Source of the DNA: Kitagawia praeruptora
Lineage: Eukaryota > Streptophyta > Magnoliopsida > Apiales > Apiaceae
Assembly (NCBI GenBank): GCA_037693485.1
Contig: CM075344.1
Location: 112,167,001-112,231,000, forward strand
Direction: 5' to 3'
Length of the DNA stretch: 64,000 nucleotides
In this document: positions 1 to 10,576 of the stretch, piece after piece
How positions within the stretch are numbered: position 1 is the first letter of the stretch
Layout of the letters: every line of letters begins with the position of its first letter
Program-made: the position numbers and the translations under genes
The notes under the pieces: generated by a model
Databases searched by the model: none
What the model saw: only the letters and a program-made list of their open reading frames with translations
Told to the model about the DNA's origin: nothing

Positions 1-1721
1 ATATTGGAAGTACATACAAAGGAACACTAGGATCATTAGGAACTTCATCTGGTACATATGTATCAAGAGATTTCTTTATCCTGGCACCTCTTCTGTTAAT
101 GATTCCTGCAAGCCTCTCCTTTTGCTTCTGAGCTCTAACTTCTGGCTTTGCATTGTGATGTGCTAGGTCATTCTTCTGATACATTTTGATGAATGAATAA
201 GTACCAGCATCCATATCCAAATTTTCAGACCAAGATTCAGGAAAAACCTGATCCCAGAAATCAAATGATGGTTTCCTAATTTTCTCTCCCTCACTATGGA
301 GTTGATCATCCATACCCTCATTCTCACTTTGACTTACTAAAGTCAACACTCTTTCTACCTCACCTTTTGCCTGGTCAGGAGCCAGCCTCTCAGTTTGTGG
401 ATCTAAGTCCATCTTTTCAAGTGTATCACTCAAATTTGGATAAGTGCTCTCATGACCTACAGAAAAATAGAGTTTAGAAGGAGTTTTTATACCTGAACTC
501 ACATGGAGAGAGGGTTCCTCATTTGGCATGGGGCTTGAGGTTTTCTCCAAGGAGTGAGCTGCTATAATCTCTGAACCCTTACAATCATCTTCTTTCCTTC
601 CAGAGACTACAGGCTCCAGTATACCACTTTCAGGTTTTTTACTAGACTCTGATGTCTTCAGTAATACTTCATTAGACACCATAGTTAGTACATCACCGTC
701 TTTAAGTGTTGTTTGTTGAGACTCACCCTCAAGGTGGATAGACTCTGACTGAACAAAATTTGTTTGATCTTCAAGAAAACCAGTCAAAGTTATTCCTCCC
801 ATATCATAGGGTATCTCACTTGCATTCTCAGTCATCACAGAAGACCTTTCAACATCAGCTATCACAGCTCCTGAGTCATCCTTCCTCTGACTAGATGGTT
901 CTTGAGTTGCAGTGACTGTGATCTGATCTTTCCTACTATTCACCACTGGTGCAATAGTATCTTCTGTTGATTGCATTCCTCTATCTACTTCCTCCTGTTG
1001 TTCACCTTAATCTGAGGCATCTTCAATAATGACATCTTTGTCAAATAAATATGCAAGAAGTGATTGAAGTGCAACATGCTTCGAGAGTCAAAATTTCTTG
1101 ACTAATTGTCTTCTGACAGATACATAAAAATACATCTTCATTAAGTCAAGTCTTTGATGTAGAAGTCCATATTCTTCTGGAAATAAAAGTTTTGGTACTC
1201 TTTCAACCAAAAAATCTAGAACAGGCTTTGACAACTTCACTTTGAGAGAAATTAGTCCCATAGCCAGTCTGTATGATAATGTAGTTTCCCATGAAGAATC
1301 AATATCCAGATCTCTATGGTCATTTGCTGACTTGATTGTAGCTTCATTTGTAGAAACCTGCATAATGTTAGTTGGACTAGACTCTGTATGTGTAGGTGAC
1401 AATTGAATCTTTCTCCTTGTTCTCCTGGTATAGTGAGCAAAAGATTTATCCTGAGAAGACTCAAGAGGTGTAGACACAGAAGTGATCTTGGGATGAGATC
1501 TTTGTTCAATAGACACAGTCTTTTGAGAGACAGTATCCAGTAACTGTTTTCCCTTTTTAAGAACTACAGCCTTTTGGGAGACTGCAGCCTGGCTGTGGCT
1601 AGGTTTTTCATCTCTTTGTGCTAATAGAGAAAGTTGAATTGCAGCCTTCAATTCTGCTCTCTCAACAAGAGTTAAATCATCATCATCTTCACTAGAATTA
1701 CTACTACTTGACACCACAAAT
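1..1721 (-). pseudogene. aORF of element A, C-terminal part (broken)
   Basis: One minus-strand frame stays open from the CACTA-1 junction (about 1717) to the window edge, except for two in-frame stops: TGA at 1088-1090 and TAA at 1007-1009, exactly 27 codons apart. It starts with a Ser/Asp/Glu-rich stretch (SSSSNSSEDDDD), continues as a low-complexity Ser/Thr/Glu-rich region like the middle of the other aORFs here, and ends at the edge in a basic segment (EVRAQKQKERLAGIINRRGA). It is the continuation of the coding sequence at 6749-7802, separated by the 5-kb CACTA-1 insertion. The function of copia aORFs is not established; in SIRE elements this position is called env-like, but I see no signal peptide or membrane segment here. 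Confidence 0.75.
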
Positions 1722-1734
1722 CACTACACCAAAT

Positions 1735-2222
1735 ATGGGCTGTTGCAACACCAAAAAAGTGTATCATTAGGCTCCAAAAGTGTTACAATAGATGTTTATG
1801 CAACACTTTTGCTAAAAGTCAGTGTTGCATTTGCCGGCGTTGCAACAGCCTTCTATAGCAACGCTTTTTGTGTTTATTGCAACGCTTTTCAAAGTATTAC
1901 AAAAAGAATTTGGTGTAGTTTGTTGTAACACTTTTGCATGTTTTAGCAACATTTTGAATATGTTACAACAGACGAATGCAACACTTTTTTGCAACATTAA
2001 TTGACTTAAAAATGTTACAAAGTGAGTTTATTGCAACATATTTTTGCAACATTATTATGCATTTTGCAATACTTTTGGTTTTTTTTGCAACATTTATATG
2101 CAACATTTTGGAACCTTTTGCAATACTTTTTGATATTTTTGCAACATTTCTCTGCAACATTTTAATGACTATTGTAATACTTTTAAATTTTATTGGCAAC
2201 ACTAATTTGCAACATTTTTATT
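1735..2222. repeat. CACTA-1 left subterminal repeat array
   Basis: About twenty copies of a degenerate unit with core TTGCAACA or its complement TGTTGCAA/TGTTACAA, usually followed by CTTTT, fill about 490 bp inside the left terminus. The same core recurs at the right end (6540-6748). In Spm/En, such arrays bind TnpA; the equivalent role here is inferred. Confidence 0.8.
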
Positions 2223-3249
2223 AGTTCACATTGCAATGTCCTGTTTGAAATTTAAATTTACCATGCATGAAAGCATATACCAAACCAGAAATGACATTTC
2301 ATTAATGTCCAACAAACACATGTCAATGAAGGCCAAACATAGTCTAAAGTCGAAACACAAGTCGACTTACACCAAAAGTCTACATTAAACGCGTAGTCTA
2401 AATAGTTAAGGTACCAATTAACATACTTAACATACTTAAGCATACTTAAGCATAGAAAGTTCATTTGTTCTTCCGAAATAGCATACAAAGTTTTTATAAT
2501 AAATTGCGAAAGTCTAACATAATTCCTGAATAATGAAAATTCAACATAATCTTCGAATTTAATTGGCAGGAGCAGCATAGCATGGCCAAAACAGCAACAG
2601 ATACAAGTGTTCCATTCTTCCAGATGATGCAGACATAAAGCCTTCATGATCTGTGCAATAAATATTAAAAGATACTGCTTTTTCATAGACAAAGGTCAGA
2701 AATCAACACCAAAATGTGGCCCAAGTAACATGGCAACCTAATATGCTATTAAAATATTAATATAAATGTACATCATGTCATCAGTGATGCACACGAAGTC
2801 TATGTCAAATAAATTTTATAACACAAAGTTAACATATAAAATTAAAGTTAGACTATGCCATGTATCATGGTAGTATAAAACTGTATATGATCAATTCAAA
2901 TGGTTCAGGCTCAGACAGTCATTAGGACAAACTCAGGTGAATAAGTATACTATGAAAAAAATGGATCAGAAAATGCAGATCACAAACACATATAAAGTGT
3001 TCTTTAAGATGATATCTCTGCTAAACTACAACGAAGTTTGCTACTCCCAGTATATTTTTTCAACCCAGTATATTAATCTGATAAATCAATTTTCGCAAAT
3101 AACTCAAGCAAAATATTATCTGAAGTGTTAGTTTTACTTGGCAAAGTCTCACTTTGTTTATGCTGACATAAATGTTGTTTAACATATGCTAGAAGTATTC
3201 AGTATTGCAAAGTAATACTCAAGTTAGTCTACTTGCTAACACTGGACAT

Positions 3250-3962
3250 TTAACTGGATCGAGGATAGGAGCATACTTGGGGTTTACAGAAAGTCCTAAA
3301 TGAAAGATCGAAGTCAGTCAATACGATATGCCCATCCTTTCGAAGTAGCAAATTTTCAGGTTTCAGATCTCGATAAATTATACCTGTACCATATGTTATT
3401 AAATATAAGAAAATACTTAAAATTCAGATATCACAAAATTACTAAGCCCTGTACTCAACCAAATGGTTCAAAATGAATGAATCCTTTGTAGCAACACTAG
3501 GATATTATGTTTTTAATGAAGTTGGTAATCAAGCAGAAATAGACACCCATCCAGCCAAGCTTACTATTTCTTCAGTGATATACAAGACACTTACAGCAAC
3601 AATAAACTCAAAGGAAAGAAACTATTGATGCAACATTAAAGACAATTTCATATAGACTGTTAATTAAATGATTGAAATAATGAGCTTCAGTACTAAAAAA
3701 AATATTATTCTTCATGAGAAACTTTATCATAGATTTAATATGAACTAAAAGAAGATAAAATATAGTGATAGGGGCAACCAATCTGCAATAGAAGACACAT
3801 GGCAACATTAGTACAGTACCAAGTGTGTTACAAAAAAATTGCATCTGTTCAAGAACAAAAGTTAAACGGAACGATAAGAATCAGCAAAAACTTCTAATAT
3901 TTAATTAATTACCTAAACAATGAAGATACTCCAAGCCAATAACGACTTCAGCTGCATAGAAC
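3250..3962 (-). pseudogene. Captured phototropin-type AGC kinase fragment (two exons)
   Basis: Two minus-strand exons are readable. Exon 1 is 3913-3962, bounded by ATACAG and a GTAATT donor, and reads FYAAEVVIGLEYLHCL. Exon 2 starts at 3383 after TGGTACAG and reads GIIYRDLKPENLLLRKDGH then IVLTDFDLSF and CKPQ; it meets a stop near 3251. The two exons join in matching phase. YRDLKPEN is the kinase catalytic loop, and DFD in place of DFG is diagnostic of plant AGC-VIII kinases; the surrounding residues resemble phototropins most. It covers only subdomains VI-VII, without LOV domains, P-loop or activation-segment end, so it cannot be a working kinase. It lies inside CACTA-1, so I interpret it as transposon gene capture. 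Another AGC-VIII kinase as donor is possible. Confidence 0.85.
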
Positions 3963-4443
3963 CTGTATCAGAATTACAGGTAGATTTTAACGGGCAATCA
4001 TAAGAAAAACATATGATCGGTACTCTCCTCATTCTGCAAACATAGTTCCTTAATATAATTTTTTACTCGATATGATTTAACCATAAATTTTAATTATGAC
4101 AAGATCCTAAATCTGTAAATTAAATTGTTTCTATTGTAATCCTTTCAAGTATTTACCACATCGACTATTGTAATAAGCAAATCACATATATCCACAAATT
4201 AAATTCGATTTAGATTTTGCAAATAGATCAGGATATATGTATTATATTCTTTCTTGTGCTGCTATTAGTCTCAACCTAATATTAAAAGAGTTCACATAAG
4301 ACTACTGATGATGATGTAAAAACAACTGTTAGTTTCTAATTTTCGTAAGCAAGTGCATGGGCAATGCTAATAGATTATAAGATGGTTAATACAGAAAGTG
4401 CAACTGTCAAATGTCGGAAACAAGTATAGTGTTGCTTCCTGAC

Positions 4444-4884
4444 CTGTTCAATGATAAAATATACTGAAGAAGGGCTAGGCTTTGAGCTAAGAAGAGCAAC
4501 AATGAGTTTAGCGGCAAGCTTGACAGGGTGATCCATATTTGTCAACACAGTAGCAATAGCAAAGAGGGCCAGCATAAACTTTTTTGCAAATGCCAAGAAA
4601 GAGAGTTTTTCTTCCTTGAACTTGAAATTACCGGAAAAGCTAGTATGATTATCCAGCAAAAACTGAAACCCTGCACTATAAAATTTTAGACTAATTAGGC
4701 ATTTCTTGTTCACATAAACCAGAAATGGAATTAGGCGGTTTGTTAGTATTTATATGTAATGTGGATGCAAATCGAACAAATAAATCTTTAGGCCTACCTT
4801 CCACAGAATATGAAATGCGTGGAAAAATGCTGACCAGTCCAAGTACAACTGAACCACCAATAATGCTCCCCTTACTAATTTTAC
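4444..4884 (-). pseudogene. Two captured exons of an unidentified gene in CACTA-1
   Basis: Minus-strand exon 4798-4884 follows the acceptor TTCTCTTAG, reads KISKGSIIGGSVVLGLVSIF then PRISYSVE, and ends at a GTAGG donor. Exon 4444-4670 follows the acceptor TAGTGCAG, reads GFQFLLDNHTSF then a Lys-rich segment and FMLALFAIATVLTNMDHPVK, and ends at CAG with donor GTCAGG. The splice phases fit (one base plus two), supporting a real spliced gene as source. Two stretches are hydrophobic and could be membrane segments. I do not recognise the family. Orientation matches the neighbouring kinase fragment, but nothing shows that the two pieces come from one gene. Confidence 0.5.
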
Positions 4885-6169
4885 CTAAGAGAATGCAACC
4901 ATGACCAATTTGGTTGAAAGAAGGGCAAACAAATATTATGGGCTAGGGATCAAAATTAGACTGGAAGTAAGTATAACACAAAGATATGCAGTGTTTCAAA
5001 CTAGTTCGAATCATAGCAAGATACAGGTGCAAAATAAACCCAAAAGAACATTGTCTGAGTTATTACTTGATGCAACTGTATTCCAAAATGATGGCACAAG
5101 TGCAAACACATAAGGAGTATACGATACCAACTTATATTATTATGGTACGCCTACCCTTAGCATCTTAATCATGAAAGCTTGTTCCTCCGAAAGAAAGAAA
5201 GGAACCTCATTCCGTTTATACCATGATATTTCGAAAACATACAAGCTCTTTAGCCTATTTGTATGAAAAACTTATATAACTATTCAATGCAAGTCCAATT
5301 AAATTGGTTTTGGTTCACCAGTTCTGTTTTCCTTTTGTGCTCCATCAATATAACATTTCTCACTACAACTAAATCAAGTAATTATAATTAGAAGTAGGTA
5401 TTAACTGTCAATGTAGAATATATAATGTCAACATCTACTAGAAATCGTCTTAAACTACAAATTGTCCAAAAATGCAAGACAATTATACATAAACAAGATC
5501 GACCAAAAACACAAATAAGATTCACCATATTCGTGTCTGAGATTTGAGCACACGCCTGTTAAATATAGCTATTTCACTGTCATGGAATTTAAATATCCTG
5601 TGTAAAAAAGGTCATAACAGCAGTGCAGTCTTCATGAAAAGTAATATTCTCAAAATTTAGTACTTTACCAAGCATTTCAAATAACACAAGTAGCATTGTA
5701 ATCTGTAGCAATTACATGTTTCACATGTTATAGACGACAATATTTGGACAGAAACCAAACCTGAAATGACCAAATAGATATTAAAAATAATATCAAAACA
5801 CCATAGCCCAAAAAATATCTCACCTATCTCTACCATCCCAAAAAATATCTCACCTATCTGACAAATCAAACAATCAAAATTAACAAACAATTACCAAAAA
5901 ATTAATAAAACTAGCTCACACAAATTGAACACAAACATCCAACATATAATACCAGTTTTAATCGAACAAAAATTATGAACAAATAAAATCCAACATATAA
6001 TCCAAATATTATCCATGTATAATCTAACATAATCGAAAAAATACGGGTAATTTACCTTGAATTAAATTTCTAATTGAATCTCCACAGTCCACTCCAACTT
6101 TTCTAGATGTAATCGATTTGGGGTTTTGGGGTTTTGCGGTTTGATTTAGGGGCTTGAGAGAGGTGTAAG

Positions 6170-6425
6170 AGATTAGTGAGAGAGATGAGTGAGAGAGATG
6201 GTCGAGAGAGTCCGGTGAGGTCGAGAGAGATGAGTCAGATATGAGAGAGTGACGGAGAGAGATGAGTGAGAGATTAGTGAGACAGATGAGTGAGAGAGAT
6301 GAGAGAGGGAGACATGGTCGAGACTCGAGAGTGAGGTCGAGAGAGACGAGAGATGGTGAGATCTGAGAGATGGTCGAGAGAGAGAGAGAGGGGTCTGTGA
6401 GAGAGAGAGATAAGAGAGAGAGGTT
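6170..6425. repeat. GA/CT-rich low-complexity tract in CACTA-1
   Basis: Irregular GAGAGA units alternate with GATGAGTGAGAGAG and ATGGTCGAGAGAG. Long Ser/Leu-rich open frames on the minus strand here come only from the composition. A similar but shorter GA-rich stretch lies near the right end of CACTA-2 (about 12330-12370). Confidence 0.7.
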
Positions 6426-6748
6426 TCTTGTTTTTTATGTAATAAAACATTACTTCGTCTGTGTAATAATATTTTTGGCACGAAAAAAATTTTGGGAAGC
6501 CCGGGAACAAAAAATTAGAATAGCCCGCTTATAATTTTGGTAGTGTATTGTAACACTTTTCAAAAAGTGCGAAAAGTGTTACAATTGTTATAAAATGTCA
6601 AAATTATCATTTTCCTTGCAACACTTTTGGTATTTCTTGCAACACTATAAAAAATATTGCAATAGACTACCAAGTTTTGTGTCTATTGTAACACTTTTTG
6701 TAACACTTATACATATTGGTGTTGCAATAGGCCATATATGGTGTAGTG

Positions 6749-7802
6749 AATCTTCTCTTCCTTACAACTGATGTCTTTTGAGAAACACCAGAGGTTGGTT
6801 TCTTTGAAACAATAGGCTGTGGATCAAAATTTGGTTCTTGAATTGTTTCAGAGACTATAATGTTTTGGGCTACTTGGGTAGACACAGGTGGGTTCTCCTC
6901 CAATGAGATTCCTGAGCCATTTCACCACAAAAGAAAGAAGAATTGTAGAGAGTAGGAAGATGAGTTTTAAGAATTACCTGAAAATGATGTGGATAATGAA
7001 TTGCAGGTATTTCATCTAGATTCTTTTCATTGTCCTTCTTTATAATGTCAGAGAAAATTCTCTTTTGTTGTTCATAAGAAGAAACACAATATTTCCTACC
7101 AAATATAGCTTCAACATCAGGAATAAAATGGTTAATAAACATTTGCATAAATCTATGATAATAAACCATTTTCCTGTTTTGATCTCTAAACCCAAGTTTG
7201 ATACTCATCTGACTTAAGATAATGTGACCAATGTTAATTACTCTGTCCTAAAGCAAACTATAAGCAATATGTGATGTAACAGAAGTAATTTCCTGAAAAG
7301 AACTACATTTACCAGTAAAACATTTAGCAATTTGATCAAAGAAGAAAGACCATTCCTTTCTAAGAAAAAACCTATTCAACTGGCTCATGTTGTCTAGAGG
7401 TCCACTATAACCTAATTCAGACAATATAGTTCTTACATTATCATCAGATGGTTCACTTGCATAATTATCAGTAACAGGTAAGCGAAGTACTGAATTAACA
7501 ACAGATTCAGTAATGTCAAATGAATCTTGTCCTAAGTGTAGAACAATCTTACCTGATTGACTCTGAGTAGAATCAATTACCTCAGCATTCTCCCAAGCTT
7601 GTGAAATAGCTTCTTGATTAATTTGTGGAGATGCTGTCAATGCATAACTTAATGGTCCATTTGCCAGAAAGTCCATGATTGGATGAAAATCAGTTGACAC
7701 TCCTTCCTTGTTGGTGATAGCTGCTACATGATTGTTTGTCATAAAATCAAAATCACCAAACTTGAAGGCTACTGACTTAGGTAATCTTCTCTGAGCTGCC
7801 AT
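6749..7802 (-). pseudogene. aORF of element A, N-terminal part (broken)
   Basis: The ATG at 7802 opens a frame beginning MAAQRRLPKSVAFKFGDFDF. It carries the block shared by all aORFs in this window: VNSVLRLP, then RKEWSFFFDQIAKCF at about residue 149, then SHIAYSLL. An in-frame TAG at 7248-7250 breaks it, and the same frame resumes to about 6930, where a frameshift moves it to the frame running into CACTA-1 at 6748. The remainder continues at 1-1721. The product was probably a long protein like the 1182-residue aORF of element B. Its role is unknown. The 660-bp spacer upstream contains repeated ATCCTGAT. Confidence 0.75.
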
Positions 7803-8464
7803 TTTTGATCTGAAAAGAACTTAAAAAAAATTCTTGAAATGGATTAGTGATTTTGAAAACTCAAGAGTGTTTATTGCTTTAGAGAATATAAAATTAGAGA
7901 AAGCAATTACACGATTAGAGTTTCAAAACAAATATATTTCACAAATCTTTCAGACCATTATCCCACGTTGACACGTAGATTGACAGGTGTCAGTCCCTGA
8001 AAAGTGCAGTTATCCATGATTTTTGGAAAATAAAATCAAAAATTGATTTTCATGAAATAAATCAGGGTATTATTAAGATAAAAATCAATACTGATCAGCT
8101 TCCTTTTCCTGTTGACCTCCCATCAAAATAATCACAAAATGCAATGTGATTTAAAAATAATAATACTTCTCAAATCCTGATGGTCACACTTGAAATCCTG
8201 ATCAATATCATCCTGATTCCAGAGACTTAATATGGAGTTTCCACGTGGCATTTTTCTTTTATCTGAAAAATAAATAAACAATTAATCTGAACAAAAATCA
8301 ATTGGTTAGATATATTCAACATTTCTTGAAAACAAGAAATACAGTCACACGCAATAATTAGCATCTGACTTCATTAAAACTTCCAAGTGACTGTTCAGCT
8401 TCTCACGTCTTTCTTTAAAAGAAACAGAAGCCTTATGCCTTTCTCCATAAACCTTTCAATTTCT
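7803..8464 (-). promoter_or_regulatory. Spacer upstream of the element A aORF (proximal part)
   Basis: This non-coding DNA sits between the aORF start and CACTA-2. It holds three ATCCTGAT copies (near 8173, 8194 and 8210) and an ATACTGATCAG near 8088. The rest of the same spacer is at 13047-13892, beyond CACTA-2. The motif recurs in the LTR of this element, which suggests shared regulation; promoter activity is inferred. Confidence 0.5.
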
Positions 8465-9895
8465 CACTACACCATAAACAGCCTACGGTAACACCAAAAA
8501 AATGTTACAACAGGTACATTATATGTTACCTTAGGCCCAAAAAGTAGCTAAGGTAACATTTTTCTAGTGATAGCTCTCAGCATGTTGCCTTAGGTGTCTA
8601 AGGTAACATCTTTGATCCCTAAGGTAACATGCAGTTTTATGTTACCTCAGCTTGTCTAAGGTAACATATTTGATCCCTAAGGCAACTTAATATATATGTT
8701 ACCTTAGAGACCTAGATTTTTTTTAAAAATAGTGGGGCCCACAGTGGGGACCAATGTGATCCCTACTATGGACCCCACTGTTTGAACCACTTTTATTGGC
8801 AACATTGTTTGACCTAGTGTAACATTTTTTTTGTTACATGAGCTTTTATTTAGCAACATTTTTATTAGCTAATGCAATATCTTTTCCAGAAAATTTGAAA
8901 AAAATTGCACATACATATTATGCATCCGATAATAAAATTAAATTCTACAAGATAAAATACAATTAAATTCTACAAGAACAAAGCAACTTGATGGTTGAAG
9001 AAATTAATAAACTCATTCTTTCCCCATCTGTGCCTTGCAGTATCCCTTATTCACGACCACATCATTCTTGCCACTAATGTCTGTAAAAAAACAAACAGTT
9101 CTTGGTTCCATAGTTTCATATTATCCTGCAAAAAAGATAATAAAATAGACAGTAGTTAGAAATATAATTTAATTCACTAACAGAAACCTTGAGAGAAAAA
9201 CTTGCGGGAGTATAACTAACTGGCAGATGCAAAAATGTAAGTAATAAGCCTGATTGCTGGACACCTAACAAAGTTGCCCAGATTGTTGGACACAGAGAGT
9301 TGATGCCATCTCTTATAGGAGGAAGAGAGTTGATGCCACCGGATCACTGCTTCTTCGGTTATAAATAAACAAAACAAAACAAAAAGATATGCCCGACCTA
9401 AACAGGTATCAAGGATTGTTTACAGGTATTGCAAAATTATGAGCAAGTCAACAAGGTCTTGCTACCGCTTGATTATATCCTACCTATGAGTTAATGACAT
9501 AAGTAACAAGTGCCAAAAACAGCTTTGCAGTTTCTTTTTGGTAATACGATACATTCCAAGATGGATTTCCTCTGCACACAAGAACAACTTATGTGGTGTG
9601 TTTACAAAATTTGCAGATCCTTATAAAGGCCTTCCTACACATAGCATACTAGCCAAAAAAAAAAAGCCAACATGCGAAATCAGTAGGCAAGTAGGAAATA
9701 AACTAGTGTCTATTTAGCATTAAATCTCTATTTGGTGTAGAAAAAATAAGTGGTAAGGTGCTTTTCCTGCGGCTTCCTGTACCTAATGGCAAGATAGGCA
9801 AGATTAAGGTAACAAGGTTCAGATTGTTCATTGTTCTTCAAGATACTCTGAAATCACAAGATAGATAAACTAATTTAAACAGAATTGCAATGAGA

Positions 9896-10334
9896 TCAAT
9901 TGAATGAAGTACCAAAGGAAAATTTTAACTGATCTGTGTGATGAATCCTTGAAGCTTCGGGAGAGTCCTCATATAAAGATTCAGTACTGTAAGGAAGCTC
10001 CATCTTCCTCTTACTAATATCAGATGCAATAACTTGGAAAATGATAACTATAGGACTTCCTACGCTTTTCTTGTACCTGTATCTTTTTGTTCTTGAGAAA
10101 AATATCAGGATTGCTACAATCATAGCAAAAGAACAAAGCCCATATCCCAAGCTTCAGTCCACATTATCCTGTATGTATACAAGAATGGTGACTGCCATCA
10201 AAGTTCCCATGCTAATAAAGAAGAAAAACCTGTTGAAGAAAAATGCTCGTTGGGCCTTTTCCTTCTCATTATTCTCATCAAATTGATCAGTTCCAAATCC
10301 AGAAACACTAGATTTCAGTCCACTAGTTCCAACC
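9896..10334 (-). pseudogene. Captured NPF (NRT1/PTR) transporter exon fragment
   Basis: After the acceptor ATCTCAG at 10335-10341 the minus strand reads GTSGLKSSVSGFGTDQFDEN, FFFNRFFFFISMGTLMAVTI, LVYIQDNV, then a TGA at 10154-10156, then the same frame continues with FSRTKRYRYKKSVGSPIVII and RIHHTDQLK. FGTDQFDE and FFNRFFFF are hallmark segments of the proton-coupled NRT1/PTR (NPF) family, around transmembrane helices 4-6 and the start of the central loop. The closest remembered relatives are NPF6-type proteins, but the subfamily call is tentative. The family has about 12 helices and 550-620 residues, so this is a minor part, with a nonsense codon. Its position inside CACTA-2 shows transposon capture. 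Confidence 0.88.
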
Positions 10335-10347
10335 CTGAGATCGTATT

Positions 10348-10576
10348 TTATCTGATATTAAGTGGTGTAAAAGTTTCTTGGAATAAATAGAATTGTCATA
10401 TAAAGTCACATATCTAAGGATCAAAGAAAAGGGTTGGTACTAAAATACGATCTTACACTACCTATATAGGATCAAAGATTCCATAAACAATCTTAGATTT
10501 TTTATCTGATATTAAGTGGTGTAAAAGTTTCTTGGAATAAATAGAATTTTCATATAAAGTCACATATCTAAGGATC
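10348..10576. repeat. Direct repeat of about 75 bp next to the NPF fragment
   Basis: The segment beginning TTTATCTGATATTAAGTGGT occurs at 10348-10422 and again at 10501-10576, nearly identical over its length and ending in ATCTAAGGATCA. It lies just upstream of the NPF exon inside CACTA-2, in what would be intron sequence. It is probably a local duplication formed with or after capture. Confidence 0.75.

Larger units (their letters stand above)
1722..6748. mobile_element. CACTA-1: non-autonomous CACTA transposon with captured exons
   Basis: Both ends begin CACTACACCA when read inward. The terminal inverted repeat is about 31 bp with roughly three mismatches and ends in TTGCAACACC. The 3-bp target duplication AAT is seen at 1719-1721 and 6749-6751. 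Subterminal DNA at both ends is packed with TTGCAACA/TTGTAACACTTTT-like units in both orientations, as expected for TnpA-type binding arrays. No transposase is present, so it would need a partner in trans. The interior holds fragments of at least two plant genes (3250-3962 and 4444-4884, both minus) and a GA/CT-rich tract at about 6170-6425. It splits the aORF of copia element A. The rest of the interior (2225-3240, 4900-6160) is AT-rich without an ORF I can support. Confidence 0.93.

Noticed and set aside
3250..3962. A functional host kinase gene
   Set aside because: Only two partial exons are present, bounded by a transposon with intact ends.
6173..6510. Ser/Leu-rich open frames on the minus strand
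   Set aside because: Produced by the GA/CT microsatellite-like tract; no gene features.
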